Below, in pieces: positions 50,004-60,396 of a stretch of DNA of 64,000 bases. The notes beneath the pieces were generated by a model, which saw only the letters and a list, made by a program, of their open reading frames with translations, had not been told where the DNA came from and ran no database searches. Position numbers and translations under genes: made by a program. The stretch is taken from the NCBI GenBank assembly GCA_029959085.1, contig JARWIR010000090.1, positions 620,001 through 684,000 on the forward strand, read 5' to 3'. Within the stretch, counting starts at the first letter, position 1. Each line of letters starts with the position of its first letter. Origin of the DNA: Nemophila menziesii. Its lineage: Eukaryota; Streptophyta; Magnoliopsida; Boraginales; Hydrophyllaceae.

Positions 50004-50563
50004 CTTTCAATAAGTGTAATTTGGTGCACACTCAGTTATTAGTTTGAACTACTCCATTTATGAATAAAAGAATGTTTTATGTCCCTTACATTATGTTGTT
50101 TTGCAATTAGTCAGTTTAAAATTGTGACTGTCATAACCCATTAGTTATAATATCAACACAATATACATAACCCACCACTAAGTTAAATAAAAAAAAGTCT
50201 AACCCACCCAATTCAACAGTTACACCACCGATAGTACGAATCATTGCCCATCGTGTTTATTATTAATATATGTTTAGTATTTTACCACCAATTATCATGA
50301 ATAACCCATCAGTACAACAAACATAACCCACCCTGTTTTAAAGTTAAGTAGTATATACCATCTGTTTGTACTATCACATCACCAGAAGTACTCACATCAC
50401 CCACCAAATAAAACAATTGATACCTGTTTATTTCGCCATCAGTTATACACAAAAGCCCATCAAAATTATGATGGCATAGGGTTTGTCCTTTGAAACCTTG
50501 AAGATGACGATGGGTAACGGGCTTTGACTTTTTTTTGGCGCTTGAAATTTTTATATTATAATT

Positions 50564-50697
50564 TTTTACTGATTCCATGATAGTAGCAAAATTGGTTTTG
50601 GTAACAAAATTATAATTAATGCTTTACAGATTTTTGACTGATTCCGTGATATTAGCAAAATTGGTTTTGGTAACAAAATCACAATTAATGGTTACAG
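50564..50697. repeat. 67-bp tandem duplication
   Basis: Copy 1 (50564-50630) and copy 2 (50631-50697) both contain GACTGATTCC/ACTGATTCC and AGCAAAATTGGTTTTGGTAA, with a few substitutions between them. Confidence 0.9.
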
Positions 50698-50869
50698 AGG
50701 GTAAGCTTGTCTTTTGTGATGGGTTGGACCTGATAGGCAATGGTCTATTGGTTGTGGACTCTATGGGTTAATCACCCTTATAAAAATAATAATTACTTTA
50801 ATTATATAGACAATTTAATTCTTATATCTTCACTATTTATTATAATAATATTTATTATTTATTTTCTTT

Positions 50870-50975
50870 CACTACCACCCCCACCTCCACTCCCACCCTC
50901 CACCCCCACCACCATCCACTACCACCCACCCCCGCAACCACCTCAACACCCCCACCACCAATCACCACCAACTAA
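50870..50975. repeat. CCACC-rich low-complexity tract
   Basis: About 100 bp made mostly of CCACC/CCCAC units on the plus strand. The proline-rich reading frame across it is not a gene. Confidence 0.8.
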
Positions 50976-51148
50976 TTTCATCACACGCGCACGTCCGTGA
51001 ACTTTAAAAAAAAATCATAACTAATTCAAAAAAATCGTAAAAATATAAAATTTGCATTTTTGGACGAGAAAAATTAATATTTACGTCTATGATTTTTTTT
51101 TGAATTTATTTATTATTTTCGATAATCCGTTTTATGTGTTGTTATAAC
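50973..51148. repeat. Third copy of the palindrome arm
   Basis: AATTTCATCACACGCGCACG, TCCGTGA and the downstream TTTTTGGACGAGAAAAATTA ... TACGTCTATGATTTTTTTTT match the outer half of the palindrome arms at 53232 (same direction) and 58958 (inverted). A short stretch just right of the hAT derivative (53205-53231) pairs with the inner end of this copy, suggesting a second, truncated palindrome into which the hAT derivative inserted. Confidence 0.7.
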
Positions 51149-53204
51149 TAGGGGTGCACACGAGTCGGGTACCCACCCCATTGACCCCTGGTCAAGAACC
51201 AAACCGCACATGCGGTTTTATGGTTTTGAAAACCGAGAACCAATCCACCAAGTTAAAATGGGTGCGGTTGGTTTGTCATGGTTTCTCAAGTGCGGGTGCG
51301 GGTTCGGTTTTTGCGGGTTGGTTTGGTTTTGGTTTGGTTTCGGGTTAACTTTGCTTATTTAATATTTGGTCCCTGAAAATTTGAAATAATACACAAACAA
51401 TTTAAAACCACTAAACCATGACTTACAAAATACATTTCAAGTTCATATCTAGTTATCAACTACTTGAATTACCAAATACAAGAATAAAAAACCTTGAATT
51501 ACTAATTACAACTTTTCAAACTACCAAAACCAAACAGATTGAGATATTACATAGCCAAATCACGAAAGTTGTTTGAAATTGAATTACAGTATAATATATC
51601 CAAAACCAAAATGCAAGGCAAACATTTCCAAAAATAAACTACAACATTGATTTCCAATTCCAAGAGTCGATTTTAAAGATATAAACATTTAGCTCTTTAT
51701 TCACTCCATTCCAACTTCCAAAATTCCATTTCATTCCTGTTTCATAAGAGTTGTACAATGCCTCCAATATTTTGTTCCAAATTCTAGATTAAATAATGTA
51801 ATGCTGAAATAAAGTAAGAAATTCATATCCTCAAATTATTATATCATCATTGGATATTAATTAGTGCCTCAGATTATTTTTTTAATCATCACATGCACTT
51901 TAATCTTTAGGGACAAGGGACTTGGTCAGTTTTACAAAGCAACCAACAAATTTCAACCAACAAATGCATGACAAAAGAATGCCATCTCAAGTGCTTTTCT
52001 TCCTCAACTCAACTGTACATAAAAAACCACATGTACAAATCAAAATTCACCTAAGTTGCATCATAGGAAGTCCACAAGTTGCAATCTTTAGTCTATATGC
52101 ATTGGTATTGTGAAATGCAAGTCATTTTAGTATGAAACTGACTAATAACTTACATAAGGTTATTGGCTAATTCATTGAATCAGTTAGAGTGGATTGGGAA
52201 GTGTCCCTCAAACTTAATTCATCTACCATCTTCATAAGTAATAATTTCAAAGTTTTTTCAACAATCAGATGTTTCTTTCTTAGATTTTTTAGGGACAGGG
52301 CGTAAACTACTAGAGGGGCGAGTGTTAAGTGCATCAGAAGAGTTACCAACAGGTGTTTCATCAATAACTTGAGTGGGTTGTATAGTAAGATCAATGATGG
52401 ATTCAGATTCATCCTCAATACTCATTAATCTGCAAAACACAAATAAAAAAAATAATTAGTCATAGTCATAATATATAAATATAAACTAATTCCATTTTCG
52501 AAGATCAATTACAATAACCTAGATCTTCAAATAGAGTACAATAATTGAAGAATAGAAGAGTCAAGAGAAGAGAGTGAAGATTCATACGTGGAAGTGGGGG
52601 TTTTAAAGAACACAAACCCTAACTCGGCCTTTTATACAAATCCAGAAAACCCCACATAACATTAAGTCATTAACCATAGCATAAAGTATTAACTATGGCT
52701 TACTCGATTAACCATGGTAAGCTTGTAAATCAGAGGCGATAAAACTCATGAGAGAAGTCAAGAACGTTAAATGCAAACCTCAAAGGTTGTTGTAAACCCT
52801 CCAAATAATTAATGCGGAGTACAAAAGGAGCCGTGAAGAGACGGCGATGGATGGGTAAGGGATGGGTTTCATAGAGTAGCGAAGAGAGAAGGTGAAAATG
52901 CTAGGGTTTTTAGCCTTCTTTTCGTTTAAGAGACGAGAGAGAATACAAAGCGTGTGAGAGACGAGTGAAATAAGGTGGGATGTTTTAACTCACCTCTTTT
53001 ATACATACATATATATATATATGATGGGCCAAAGTGCGGGTTGGGTCGGTTACCCACGGTTTGGGAGAAGACCAAACCAAATCCACCAAAAATATAATTC
53101 TCGGCGCATTATAAACCATGGTTTGTGCGGGTTGGTTTTTCACGGGTTGGATTAGGTTGGTTTTGTGCGTTTTTGCGGTCTCGTGGTTTTCGTGTGCAGC
53201 CCTA
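51149..53204 (-). mobile_element. hAT deletion derivative, same family as 10330-14732
   Basis: Ends are TAGGGGTGCACA and, inverted, TAGGGCTGCACA. The likely target duplication GTTATAAC / GCTATAAA matches at 6 of 8. Subterminal GCGGGTTGGTTT-type repeats agree with the 4.4-kb copy. On the minus strand the first transposase codons (VIDETPVGNSSDA, then KKSKKETSD) correspond to VDQTPVGISFD ... KKAKKETSD of the 4.4-kb copy. They are followed almost at once by the last exon (DELSLRDTSQSTLTDSMN). Everything between is gone, so it needs transposase supplied by another copy. Confidence 0.9.
52160..52440 (-). pseudogene. hAT transposase, N- and C-terminal ends fused by internal deletion
   Basis: About 83 codons of reading frame remain. 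The N-terminal low-complexity part ends within GAAGATGGTA (equivalent to 11341-11350 of the larger copy) and joins the final exon at GATGAATTAAG (equivalent to about 13318). The zinc finger, catalytic core and dimerisation domain are lost. The frame around the junction also contains a stop. Confidence 0.85.
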
Positions 53205-54185
53205 GCTATAAACACAAAAACAGATTTTCCAAATTCCACAACACGCGCGCGTCCGTGAATTTTTTTTATAAAAAATCATAACTAAATACAAAAAAAATAA
53301 GAAAAATTAAAAAATTATATTTTTTGACGGGGCAAGTTCATATCTACACGAGATTTTTTTTGATTTTTTTTAAATTTATTTTATTTTTAAATTTTGATAT
53401 TCAGATTTATGTGTTTATACAACACACAAAAATATATTTATGTATTCCTGTAACACACAAATTATAAAATCAATCTAAAGCATTCTCTTCTTTAACAAAA
53501 TCGTTTTTTTCTCTTTATTAGTCACATTTACAATATTTTTACTTGTTTGTAACTATCTTGATGTATTAAATTTTTGTCCAACCCTTTTTTGTTATTTTGT
53601 GTGTTGTTGTATTATACAAAACAATTATTTTTGTATTCCAGTAACACACAAAAGAACCATACTAAACGCTAAACTCTAAAATTGTGTGTATATGATACAC
53701 ATAGATCACATCGAAATGGATGTAAGACAAACACAAGTGTGTAAGTCAATTTGTGTGATGCTGCAAGTCGCAAGAAACAATTTGTGTGATGCAGAAACAC
53801 GTAATAATCAAAATTATGTGTCGATGTAACACATAGTTACGAAGGTGGTATGTTTAAGTAAGACACAAATGTTTAATTGGGAATAGGCTTGACGGGAAGA
53901 GAAAAGGTAATTTTGTGTGTTGCTGTAATACACAAATAATTGTTTTGTGTATTACTACAACACACAATATAACAAAAAGATTGTTGGACAAAAAGATAAT
54001 ATATCAATATATTAAAAACAAGTAAAAATAAGATATATGCGATTAATAAAGAGAAAAAATAATTTTGTTAAAGAAGGTAATGTTTTAGATTGATTATATT
54101 ATTTTGTGTGTTACATGAACAAATAATTTTTTTTTTTTTGATACAAAGGAGGCCTAAAAGGCCGGGGAGAAAACTCCCAAACAAA

Positions 54186-57100
54186 CTAATTAACTAACGT
54201 TAATCTAGGTAGCGTCCATCCGTACCGATCCCTCGCTAAGAGACGCCACAGCCCATCCGGTGGATCATGATAAGGTAACGGACCTTCCTCACATGTAAGC
54301 CCAAACTTCGCCATCCAATCCGCACTTCTATTCGCTTCCCGGTAGTTCCAAACCAGCTTATACTGTTTATTGGTAGATAAAATAGCACAACACTGGCGAA
54401 TAATAGTGCTTGAGAAGGCTTTTGAATTCATACCGCCCTTCACTAGCGCGTACAATTCACTCGAGTCTATCTCAATCACTAGTGACTTATATCCCCGCCT
54501 AACCGCTTGTTCCAATCCGAAATGAAGTGCACAAGCTTCCGCTTCAAACGGATTACTCACAACACACCGGCCCGCAAACCCGTCCAAGAAATCCCCTCGA
54601 TTATTCCTGAAAAGACCGCCCACTCCTCCTGCTATCCTTTGCGAATCGAAGGCCCCATCAACGCTCAGTTTAACCCCGGATTCCGGCTTGTTCCACTTAA
54701 CGAGCACACACTTCGAGGCCACAACTATTCCACCATCCCGTTCACGTCCCCACGCTCTCATGTAATCATTAACCGAGTTAAACACAATATATTTCAGTTC
54801 ATTATTAGTTCTAGCTATTGCTAACGGATCAAAAATCGTGGTGTTACGGCTCACCCAAATATGCCAAAACAGTGCCGCCACAACAAGTCTTATTTCAACC
54901 CCGTTTACTAGTTTTTTATTGGCTAACAATTCCTCCCATTTCCGGCAAAATGAGAGCCGCGAATGCTGACCATCAGGCTCCTGATTCGGTGCTGCAAACT
55001 GCAGTAATTCTGAAACCAAACCGCGCTGCTGGTGTGGTCCCTGTTGACTCATCGCGGGACCCACAAAGTTATCATCCAGGCGCTGCAGACCTCCCAATAC
55101 AGAACCTGAAACACGCTGCCACTGATCTTCTCCTTGCACCTGGACCTGCTGCTGTCGCTGTACAATGGAGGAGAGCTGCTGCCGAGATGAAGACTGGTGT
55201 TGCAGCGCTGCTCCTTGATTCCCTCCAGCTGCCCCGAACCGTTCCGAAAGCCCACGAACCTGCTGCAATATCCTGGAAGTTCCTATGATACCTCCTGTAC
55301 ACTCAAAAACCAAGTTAGTATAAAAAACACAATTAAACAAGAGATGACCTGCAGTTTCTTCTTCCACGCCGCAGCTCCGACATTTCGCATCCTCCACAAC
55401 ACCCCTTACTTTAAGATTCCTCCCTGTAGGAAGACGATCCCACACCGCTCGCCAAAGGAGTACTTTTACCTTCTGAGGGCATTTAAGGGCCCATATTAGA
55501 CCCCACTTAAAGTCCACATTCCCATCCGACGCGGTTAGCTTAGCGTAGCCCGTTTTGACCGAATACAATCCAGATGGAGTTAAACCCCATCTGAACGTTT
55601 CTTCCTCCCCATTTTCCACTTGACTTACCCCACCTTCCAGCACCTCTTTACCAATAAGGATATTCTTGCAAATACGAGAATCCGTTGGCTTTATATTCCG
55701 CTCCAAGAATCCATTCCGAAAGTATTTTTGCCTTAATACCCTCACCCACAAAGTGGGATCCTTACACAGAACCTTCCAACTAAGTTTCGCCAAAAGTGCC
55801 TTATTGTAATCCCTCGCCCTCCGAAGGCCAAGACCCCCACTTGACTTAGGCTTACACAAAACATCCCACGCTATCCAATGTATATTCCGACCTTCACTAG
55901 ACGACCCCCATATAAAATCACGTATAATCCTATCAATCTCATCACACACATATACGGGGAGTCTCATAGTTTGCATAACATACGTGGGGATTGCCATAAG
56001 AACAGATTGAGCTAGTGTAATACGACCTGCCAAAGACAAATTGCGACTCATCCAATTCGGAAGCTTATTCCGTATCTTTGCCGTCACGCTTCTGAAGAAA
56101 CCCCTCGGGAGGCGTTGCGATCTAATAGGCGTACCCAAATAAACCCAAAGAGAGTCACTAAGCGTAAAACCACTCAAGCCCGCAAGTTCCTCCGCTCTAT
56201 CTCCGAGAACATTGGCCAAAAAATATATTAATGACTTCTCCTCGCTCACTGTTTGGACCGCTTCATCACAAAATACCCTCAGGACCTCTTTAACAAGCGT
56301 CACTTGAGCCGTATCCGCTTCAGCAAACAGCAAAAGGTCATCTGCAAAGAAAACATGTGAGATAGGAGGCCCTTGACGATGGATGTGGATAGGTGACCAC
56401 TCCCCACCCTCACAAAGCCCCTGTATAAGAATAGAAAGTCTCTCCATACACAAAATAAAAATATAGGGTGCAAGAGGGTCTCCCTGACGTATGCCACGCT
56501 GTGGTGTGAACTCCTCCAGCTGCTCCCCATTCCATAACACTCTGATCGTATTTGTACGCATAGAGGACATAATAAAACGCACCCATGAAGACGGAAAGCC
56601 AAAATGCAATAAGGTGTCCTCAATAAAACGCCAACTCAACTTGTCATACGCTTTTGCAAGGTCAATCTTAAACGCCATATAACCCTTCTTAGTACTTAAT
56701 TTCTGCATTCGGTGATCAATCTCTTGAACCAACACTATATTATCCACTGTAGATCGACCGGGCAAGAAGCTACTCTGATTCGGCCCAACCTTCTCAGCTA
56801 ACAAAGGCCTAATCCGATTAACCATTGCCTTCATGATAAACTTAATCGGAACGTTGATGAGGCTTATTGGGCGAAGCTGCCCAACCTTCTCCGGATCCGT
56901 TACCTTAGGAATCAAATGAATCAAGGACCCATTAAGATTAGACGGAACCTTCCCATCCCGAATCGAACCCCTAACCATACCACACACATCATCCCAAACT
57001 GTGTCCCAGCATTTCTGGTAAAAGGATACCAGAATCCCGTCAAGGCCGGGTGCCTTATTCGGATTAGTTTGAAACACTGCGACTCGAATCTCCTCATTCG

Positions 57101-58457
57101 TAAACTCCTCATCTAGCATCTCCCTCTCTACCCCTCCCAAACTACTTCCATAAGGTAGAGCAAAAGGCCCTTGAAAACTGTTAGACTCCGAATACAACTC
57201 AACGAAAAACTCGCGAACTAGAGCACTCAAAGCCAAATCCTCCTCAACCCATTCACCATTCCCATTCCTAAGTCGCTGAATTCTCGCTATCTTTCTTCTC
57301 GTAACCGTTGCCAGATGATAGAATCTAGTGTTCCTATCACCTGATCGAATCCAATTCTCCTTCGAACGCTGAAACCAAAAAATCTCTTCTTCCTCCAAGA
57401 CGCTAAGATATTCATTGCGCAGCCTCTTTCCTAACCTACAAAGCGAAGAGTTATACGAGGTCTGTAGAGATAACTGAATACCCTTAAGTCTCGCCAATAG
57501 CTTCCGCTTTCTCTTATTTATGTCTCCAAACACTGTTTCCTTCCAAGTCAAAAACTGTTCCTTCAAATCTTCTAAAGAGTCACCCAAATCTGACGCTCCC
57601 GAGTTCCACTTCTCTTGAACAAAGTCCTTAAAGTCCTTATGTAAACACCAAGCAGTCTCAAACCGAAAACGCTTAGGCAACCGACACTGATCAACCAGAT
57701 TCATTTGGATCAAGATAGGAGCGTGATCCGAATGTCTTCGATCTAGGTTAGTCACTTTGGCAAACGGAAAGAGAGACATAAATTCCAGGTTACCATATGC
57801 CCTATCCAACCTCCGAAGAATTTTCTGACCCGTATTCCAAGAATCACACCAAGTAAAACGCGGACCTTCGAAACCCAAATCTGTCAACTCACAATCGTGT
57901 CGCCATTCCTCAAACCTTTCCATATTCCTCGTAGTCCCTGGTACACCTCCTTTCTTATCCTCCTCCAAACCAACCTGATTAAAGTCTCCCGCGATCAACC
58001 ACGGACTCCCGAAATCACGAAAAGAATGATGAAGTGCATCCCAAAGAGGTGCCCTATCCTGTGATCTAGGACGAGCATAAACCGCAGAAAAAACCCACGA
58101 CTCGCAATTCAGTTTTGAAACCTCAATGTTTATGACCTGATTCCCAGCTGACAAGACCCTAACTCCAACCTCGGAATCATCCCACAGGAGCCAAATACCC
58201 CCTTTAAAAGTGTCTGCTTCTACCCTCGTAGAGTTCTCCTTACCCAAATCACGAATAATCTCATTGGCCCTACCTCCACTAATCCTTGGCTCAATAATAA
58301 CTGTCAACCATACCCTATGCAAACGAACCATCTCCGTAACAACCCTACGAAAATTCGAAGCCGCCGCACCATGACAATTCCATACCAGAATGTTAAGCGG
58401 TTGAGAAATTCCTCCCCAACTACCTGTATTCCTGTTTTGTGTACACATAGCAAACAA
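54186..58457 (-). CDS. LINE ORF2 polyprotein: endonuclease, reverse transcriptase, RNase H
   Basis: 1423 codons without interruption. Domain order: apurinic-type endonuclease, residues 25-250 (ILVWNCHGAAASNF, IIEPRISG, AGDFNQVG, RRHSDHAPIL with catalytic Asn, Glu, Asp, His visible). Reverse transcriptase, about 460-760 (NKAPGLDGILVSFYQKCW, FKIDLAKAYDKLSW near 596, QRGIRQGDPLAPYIF, FADD near 704). Post-RT region and zf-RVT, about 950-1050 (CRSCGVEEETAGHLLFNC). A glutamine-rich segment, about 1055-1165. RNase H, about 1264-1395 (LSVDGAF, EAEACAL, IEIDSSEL, NRSADWMA giving D-E-D-D). The protein nicks target DNA and reverse-transcribes its own RNA there. All catalytic residues seem present. The Q-rich segment is not a usual part of the family. 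No host function is implied. Confidence 0.93.
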   Translation of the reverse strand: MFAMCTQNRNTGSWGGISQPLNILVWNCHGAAASNFRRVVTEMVRLHRVWLTVIIEPRISGGRANEIIRDLGKENSTRVEADTFKGGIWLLWDDSEVGVRVLSAGNQVINIEVSKLNCESWVFSAVYARPRSQDRAPLWDALHHSFRDFGSPWLIAGDFNQVGLEEDKKGGVPGTTRNMERFEEWRHDCELTDLGFEGPRFTWCDSWNTGQKILRRLDRAYGNLEFMSLFPFAKVTNLDRRHSDHAPILIQMNLVDQCRLPKRFRFETAWCLHKDFKDFVQEKWNSGASDLGDSLEDLKEQFLTWKETVFGDINKRKRKLLARLKGIQLSLQTSYNSSLCRLGKRLRNEYLSVLEEEEIFWFQRSKENWIRSGDRNTRFYHLATVTRRKIARIQRLRNGNGEWVEEDLALSALVREFFVELYSESNSFQGPFALPYGSSLGGVEREMLDEEFTNEEIRVAVFQTNPNKAPGLDGILVSFYQKCWDTVWDDVCGMVRGSIRDGKVPSNLNGSLIHLIPKVTDPEKVGQLRPISLINVPIKFIMKAMVNRIRPLLAEKVGPNQSSFLPGRSTVDNIVLVQEIDHRMQKLSTKKGYMAFKIDLAKAYDKLSWRFIEDTLLHFGFPSSWVRFIMSSMRTNTIRVLWNGEQLEEFTPQRGIRQGDPLAPYIFILCMERLSILIQGLCEGGEWSPIHIHRQGPPISHVFFADDLLLFAEADTAQVTLVKEVLRVFCDEAVQTVSEEKSLIYFLANVLGDRAEELAGLSGFTLSDSLWVYLGTPIRSQRLPRGFFRSVTAKIRNKLPNWMSRNLSLAGRITLAQSVLMAIPTYVMQTMRLPVYVCDEIDRIIRDFIWGSSSEGRNIHWIAWDVLCKPKSSGGLGLRRARDYNKALLAKLSWKVLCKDPTLWVRVLRQKYFRNGFLERNIKPTDSRICKNILIGKEVLEGGVSQVENGEEETFRWGLTPSGLYSVKTGYAKLTASDGNVDFKWGLIWALKCPQKVKVLLWRAVWDRLPTGRNLKVRGVVEDAKCRSCGVEEETAGHLLFNCVFYTNLVFECTGGIIGTSRILQQVRGLSERFGAAGGNQGAALQHQSSSRQQLSSIVQRQQQVQVQGEDQWQRVSGSVLGGLQRLDDNFVGPAMSQQGPHQQRGLVSELLQFAAPNQEPDGQHSRLSFCRKWEELLANKKLVNGVEIRLVVAALFWHIWVSRNTTIFDPLAIARTNNELKYIVFNSVNDYMRAWGRERDGGIVVASKCVLVKWNKPESGVKLSVDGAFDSQRIAGGVGGLFRNNRGDFLDGFAGRCVVSNPFEAEACALHFGLEQAVRRGYKSLVIEIDSSELYALVKGGMNSKAFSSTIIRQCCAILSTNKQYKLVWNYREANRSADWMAKFGLTCEEGPLPYHDPPDGLWRLLARDRYGWTLPRLTLVN

Positions 58458-58543
58458 TTAGAATAAATGAGAGGCTTAGGATTGTACCTGATCCATGATG
58501 CTACCTCCGTCTGGGGTAAGCTCTATCTGTTCGTCTCTATCCA

Positions 58544-58746
58544 TCACTTCAACCTGAGTTTGCGGAACCATTGACGAATCAAAATCCCGGGTTCGAAACG
58601 TTGCGCAATTTCTTGGCCGCTGGGGAAATTACTATTGTTATCGGACGGATTACCACTTCTCCCCTGGCCAAAATCTGCCGGCAAGTCAAACTCCCTGCCC
58701 TCGGTCAAACCTTCAAGTGGGCCCCGGCCTATGGTAACCCACCTGT
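58544..58746 (-). pseudogene. LINE ORF1, C-terminal end only
   Basis: Minus-strand frame entering from the truncated 5' border and ending at a stop at 58544-58546 (RWVTIGRGPLEGLTEGREFD ... WFRKLRLK). It sits 86 bp upstream of the ORF2 start, the usual place for the end of ORF1, and has no complete domain. ORF1 normally binds the LINE RNA; this copy lacks it. Confidence 0.65.
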
Positions 58747-58978
58747 CAAATAAATATATTTTTATGTATTGCAGGAACATATAAAACGGAATATCGAATT
58801 TAACAAAATTAAAAAATCAAAAGAATAAAAAAAAATCAAAAAAATCTATCGACGTAAATATTAATTTGATTCGTCCGAAAATGCAATTCTTTTTTTTTTT
58901 TAGAATTAGTTGTGCGTATTTAAAAAAAAAATCACGGGCGCGCACATGTGATGGAATTAGTTGTTGTGATTGGTTTAG

Positions 58979-59230
58979 TTAAGAATTAATTTATTTAACT
59001 TGTGAGTAAGTAGAAAGTCAAAACCTTCCTCATTTTTTTTGGGAATGAAAAGTGTAAATTTGTAATGAATTGGGAATGATCCAATATAAGGGTAAAAATG
59101 TATTCGAAATATGCCAAAAATGATTAATTGAGAATTGAGTTTTTAACTAGTGAGTAAGTAGGAAGTAATTTGCTCTTTCCTTTTCTTTTAGAATGAAATT
59201 TGTGCAATTGTAATTAACTGGGAATTATCC
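58979..59230. repeat. Imperfect tandem repeat, period about 138 bp
   Basis: Units at about 58979-59095 and 59118-59230 both contain TTTAACTwGTGAGTAAGTAG, a T-rich TCyTC stretch, GAATGAAA.TGT and a final AACTGGGAATTATCC / GAATTGGGAATGATCC. Non-coding. Confidence 0.65.
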
Positions 59231-60051
59231 TTAAATAATTTATATGTAGTTATATTATATTGTATCATTAGTATTATTTTAGTATGGTATATTGATAGTA
59301 TAAATCGTCGATGCTATTGAAAAAATCATCTTATTTTGAATATGAACAAATATTGGCGATGTTATTTTATTAGTTTTAGAAACTCATTCTATATTGATGA
59401 ATGGGGTAAAACTTTGATATAATATTGGATGATCCAATATATATATATATATTATGATTATTAATTATAATAATAAAACACATGTCACTTGATTAATTAG
59501 TTAATTATTATAATAATATTTTTGAGCTCAAAACATGAAATATGTGTCATAGTACAATTATATAAAATTAATAGTGAACCATCCAATATTGGCGGGAAGA
59601 ATTTTATGAACGAATATAATTATGAAAAAGTAAGAAATAATGAAAAAAGGTTCTTTAGTTGTTGTTGTAAATTTATTTACTCAAATTCAATTAGATATAA
59701 AATAGGGTTACCAGAAAATAATCGAATAGTATGTAAATTTCCGAAAAATAAAGAACACGAGATTTTACTGTGGTTCGACAAATCTACATACACGTTGAAC
59801 TTCGATGAAAGTAGACTGTTGACTAGAATGTCCATATTATAAATTACAGCATGTCTCACACCACTAATCATACTCAAAGTATAAGAACTTACAAAGTGCA
59901 CCGCAATGCACCTAACTAAATCAATTAGGTCGGTAACCCTAATCTCTGAATCAAGATAATTCAATATTACAATAAGTTGTTAAGTTATTACAATGATTAT
60001 GTCAATTTTGAGTAAATCTTAAGAGAAACCAAGGGTTTCTAGAATTAGGGT

Positions 60052-60055
<4 letters not shown>
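59231..60055. other. AT-rich intergenic DNA, no gene recognised
   Basis: A 106-codon plus-strand frame at 59522-59842 and its antisense partner have no recognisable domain, and composition is like the surrounding AT-rich DNA. I do not call it a gene. Confidence 0.4.

Positions 60056-60056
<1 letters not shown>

Positions 60057-60122
<66 letters not shown>
60057..60122. repeat. Microsatellite (GA)n
   Basis: About 33 uninterrupted GA units. Confidence 0.98.
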
Positions 60123-60124
<2 letters not shown>

Positions 60125-60298
60125 AAAACTGCTACAAAGAAAAATACTATTTTATGAGACATAACCCAAAGAGAATGTGATTCGTAGAAGCAACGCACAA
60201 TCTAGAGCCACGATGTAGCCAAGTGTCTTATTGCCTTAACAAAACGACGTCGTTTGAGTACAGTTTTGATAAGCCAATATAACACTCCTCTCTCTATC

Positions 60299-60316
60299 TC
60301 ACACACTCACACACAA

Positions 60317-60393
<77 letters not shown>
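60299..60393. repeat. Microsatellite (CA)n(TA)n
   Basis: About 20 CA units with two small interruptions, then about 25 TA units. Confidence 0.97.

Positions 60394-60396
<3 letters not shown>

Larger units (their letters stand above)
49225..50770. mobile_element. Possible Mutator-like element with weak ends and a gene fragment
   Basis: The left side AGTCCTAGGACCCAACTATC ... CAGGTCCAGC and the right side, inverted, AGAGTCCACAACCAATAGAC ... CAGGTCCAAC share scattered motifs in the same order over about 80 bp. Between them lies a short translatable piece (49782-50003). Borders and superfamily are uncertain, and chance similarity is possible. Confidence 0.3.
54127..58746 (-). mobile_element. LINE (L1-type) with intact ORF2, 5' truncated
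   Basis: On the minus strand it runs from 58746 to a 13-base A-tail at 54139-54127. A 7-bp duplication CAAATAA (54120-54126 and 58747-58753) flanks it, and excision restores a continuous palindrome arm. It starts inside the end of ORF1 (stop at 58544), so the 5' part is missing, while ORF2 is complete. The fairly GC-rich sequence stands out sharply from its AT-rich host. Intact ORF2 and a clean tail indicate a recent insertion. Confidence 0.93.
53232..58958. mobile_element. Long palindromic (foldback-type) element interrupted by a LINE
   Basis: Left arm 53232-53658 (427 bp), spacer 53659-53905, right arm 53906-54126 continuing at 58754-58958 (426 bp in total). The arms match along their length, for example TCAATCTAAAGCATTCTCTT on the left against TCAATCTAAAACATTACCTT inverted on the right, and outer ends CACGCGCGCGTCCGTGA against CATGTGCGCGCCCGTGA. 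The spacer is rich in repeats of TTTGTGTGATGC and ACACAC. No coding capacity. Foldback transposon or inverted duplication of a MITE are the options. Confidence 0.85.

Noticed and set aside
50740..51000. Proline-rich 86-codon protein
   Set aside because: It is produced by a CCACC-rich low-complexity tract with no coding signals.
54818..55288. 156-codon plus-strand frame, apparently coding
   Set aside because: It lies exactly antisense to the intact LINE ORF2 and is a shadow of its Q-rich part.
59522..59842. 106-codon plus-strand frame as a possible small gene
   Set aside because: AT-rich composition, no recognisable domain, equally long antisense frame, no promoter or splice context.
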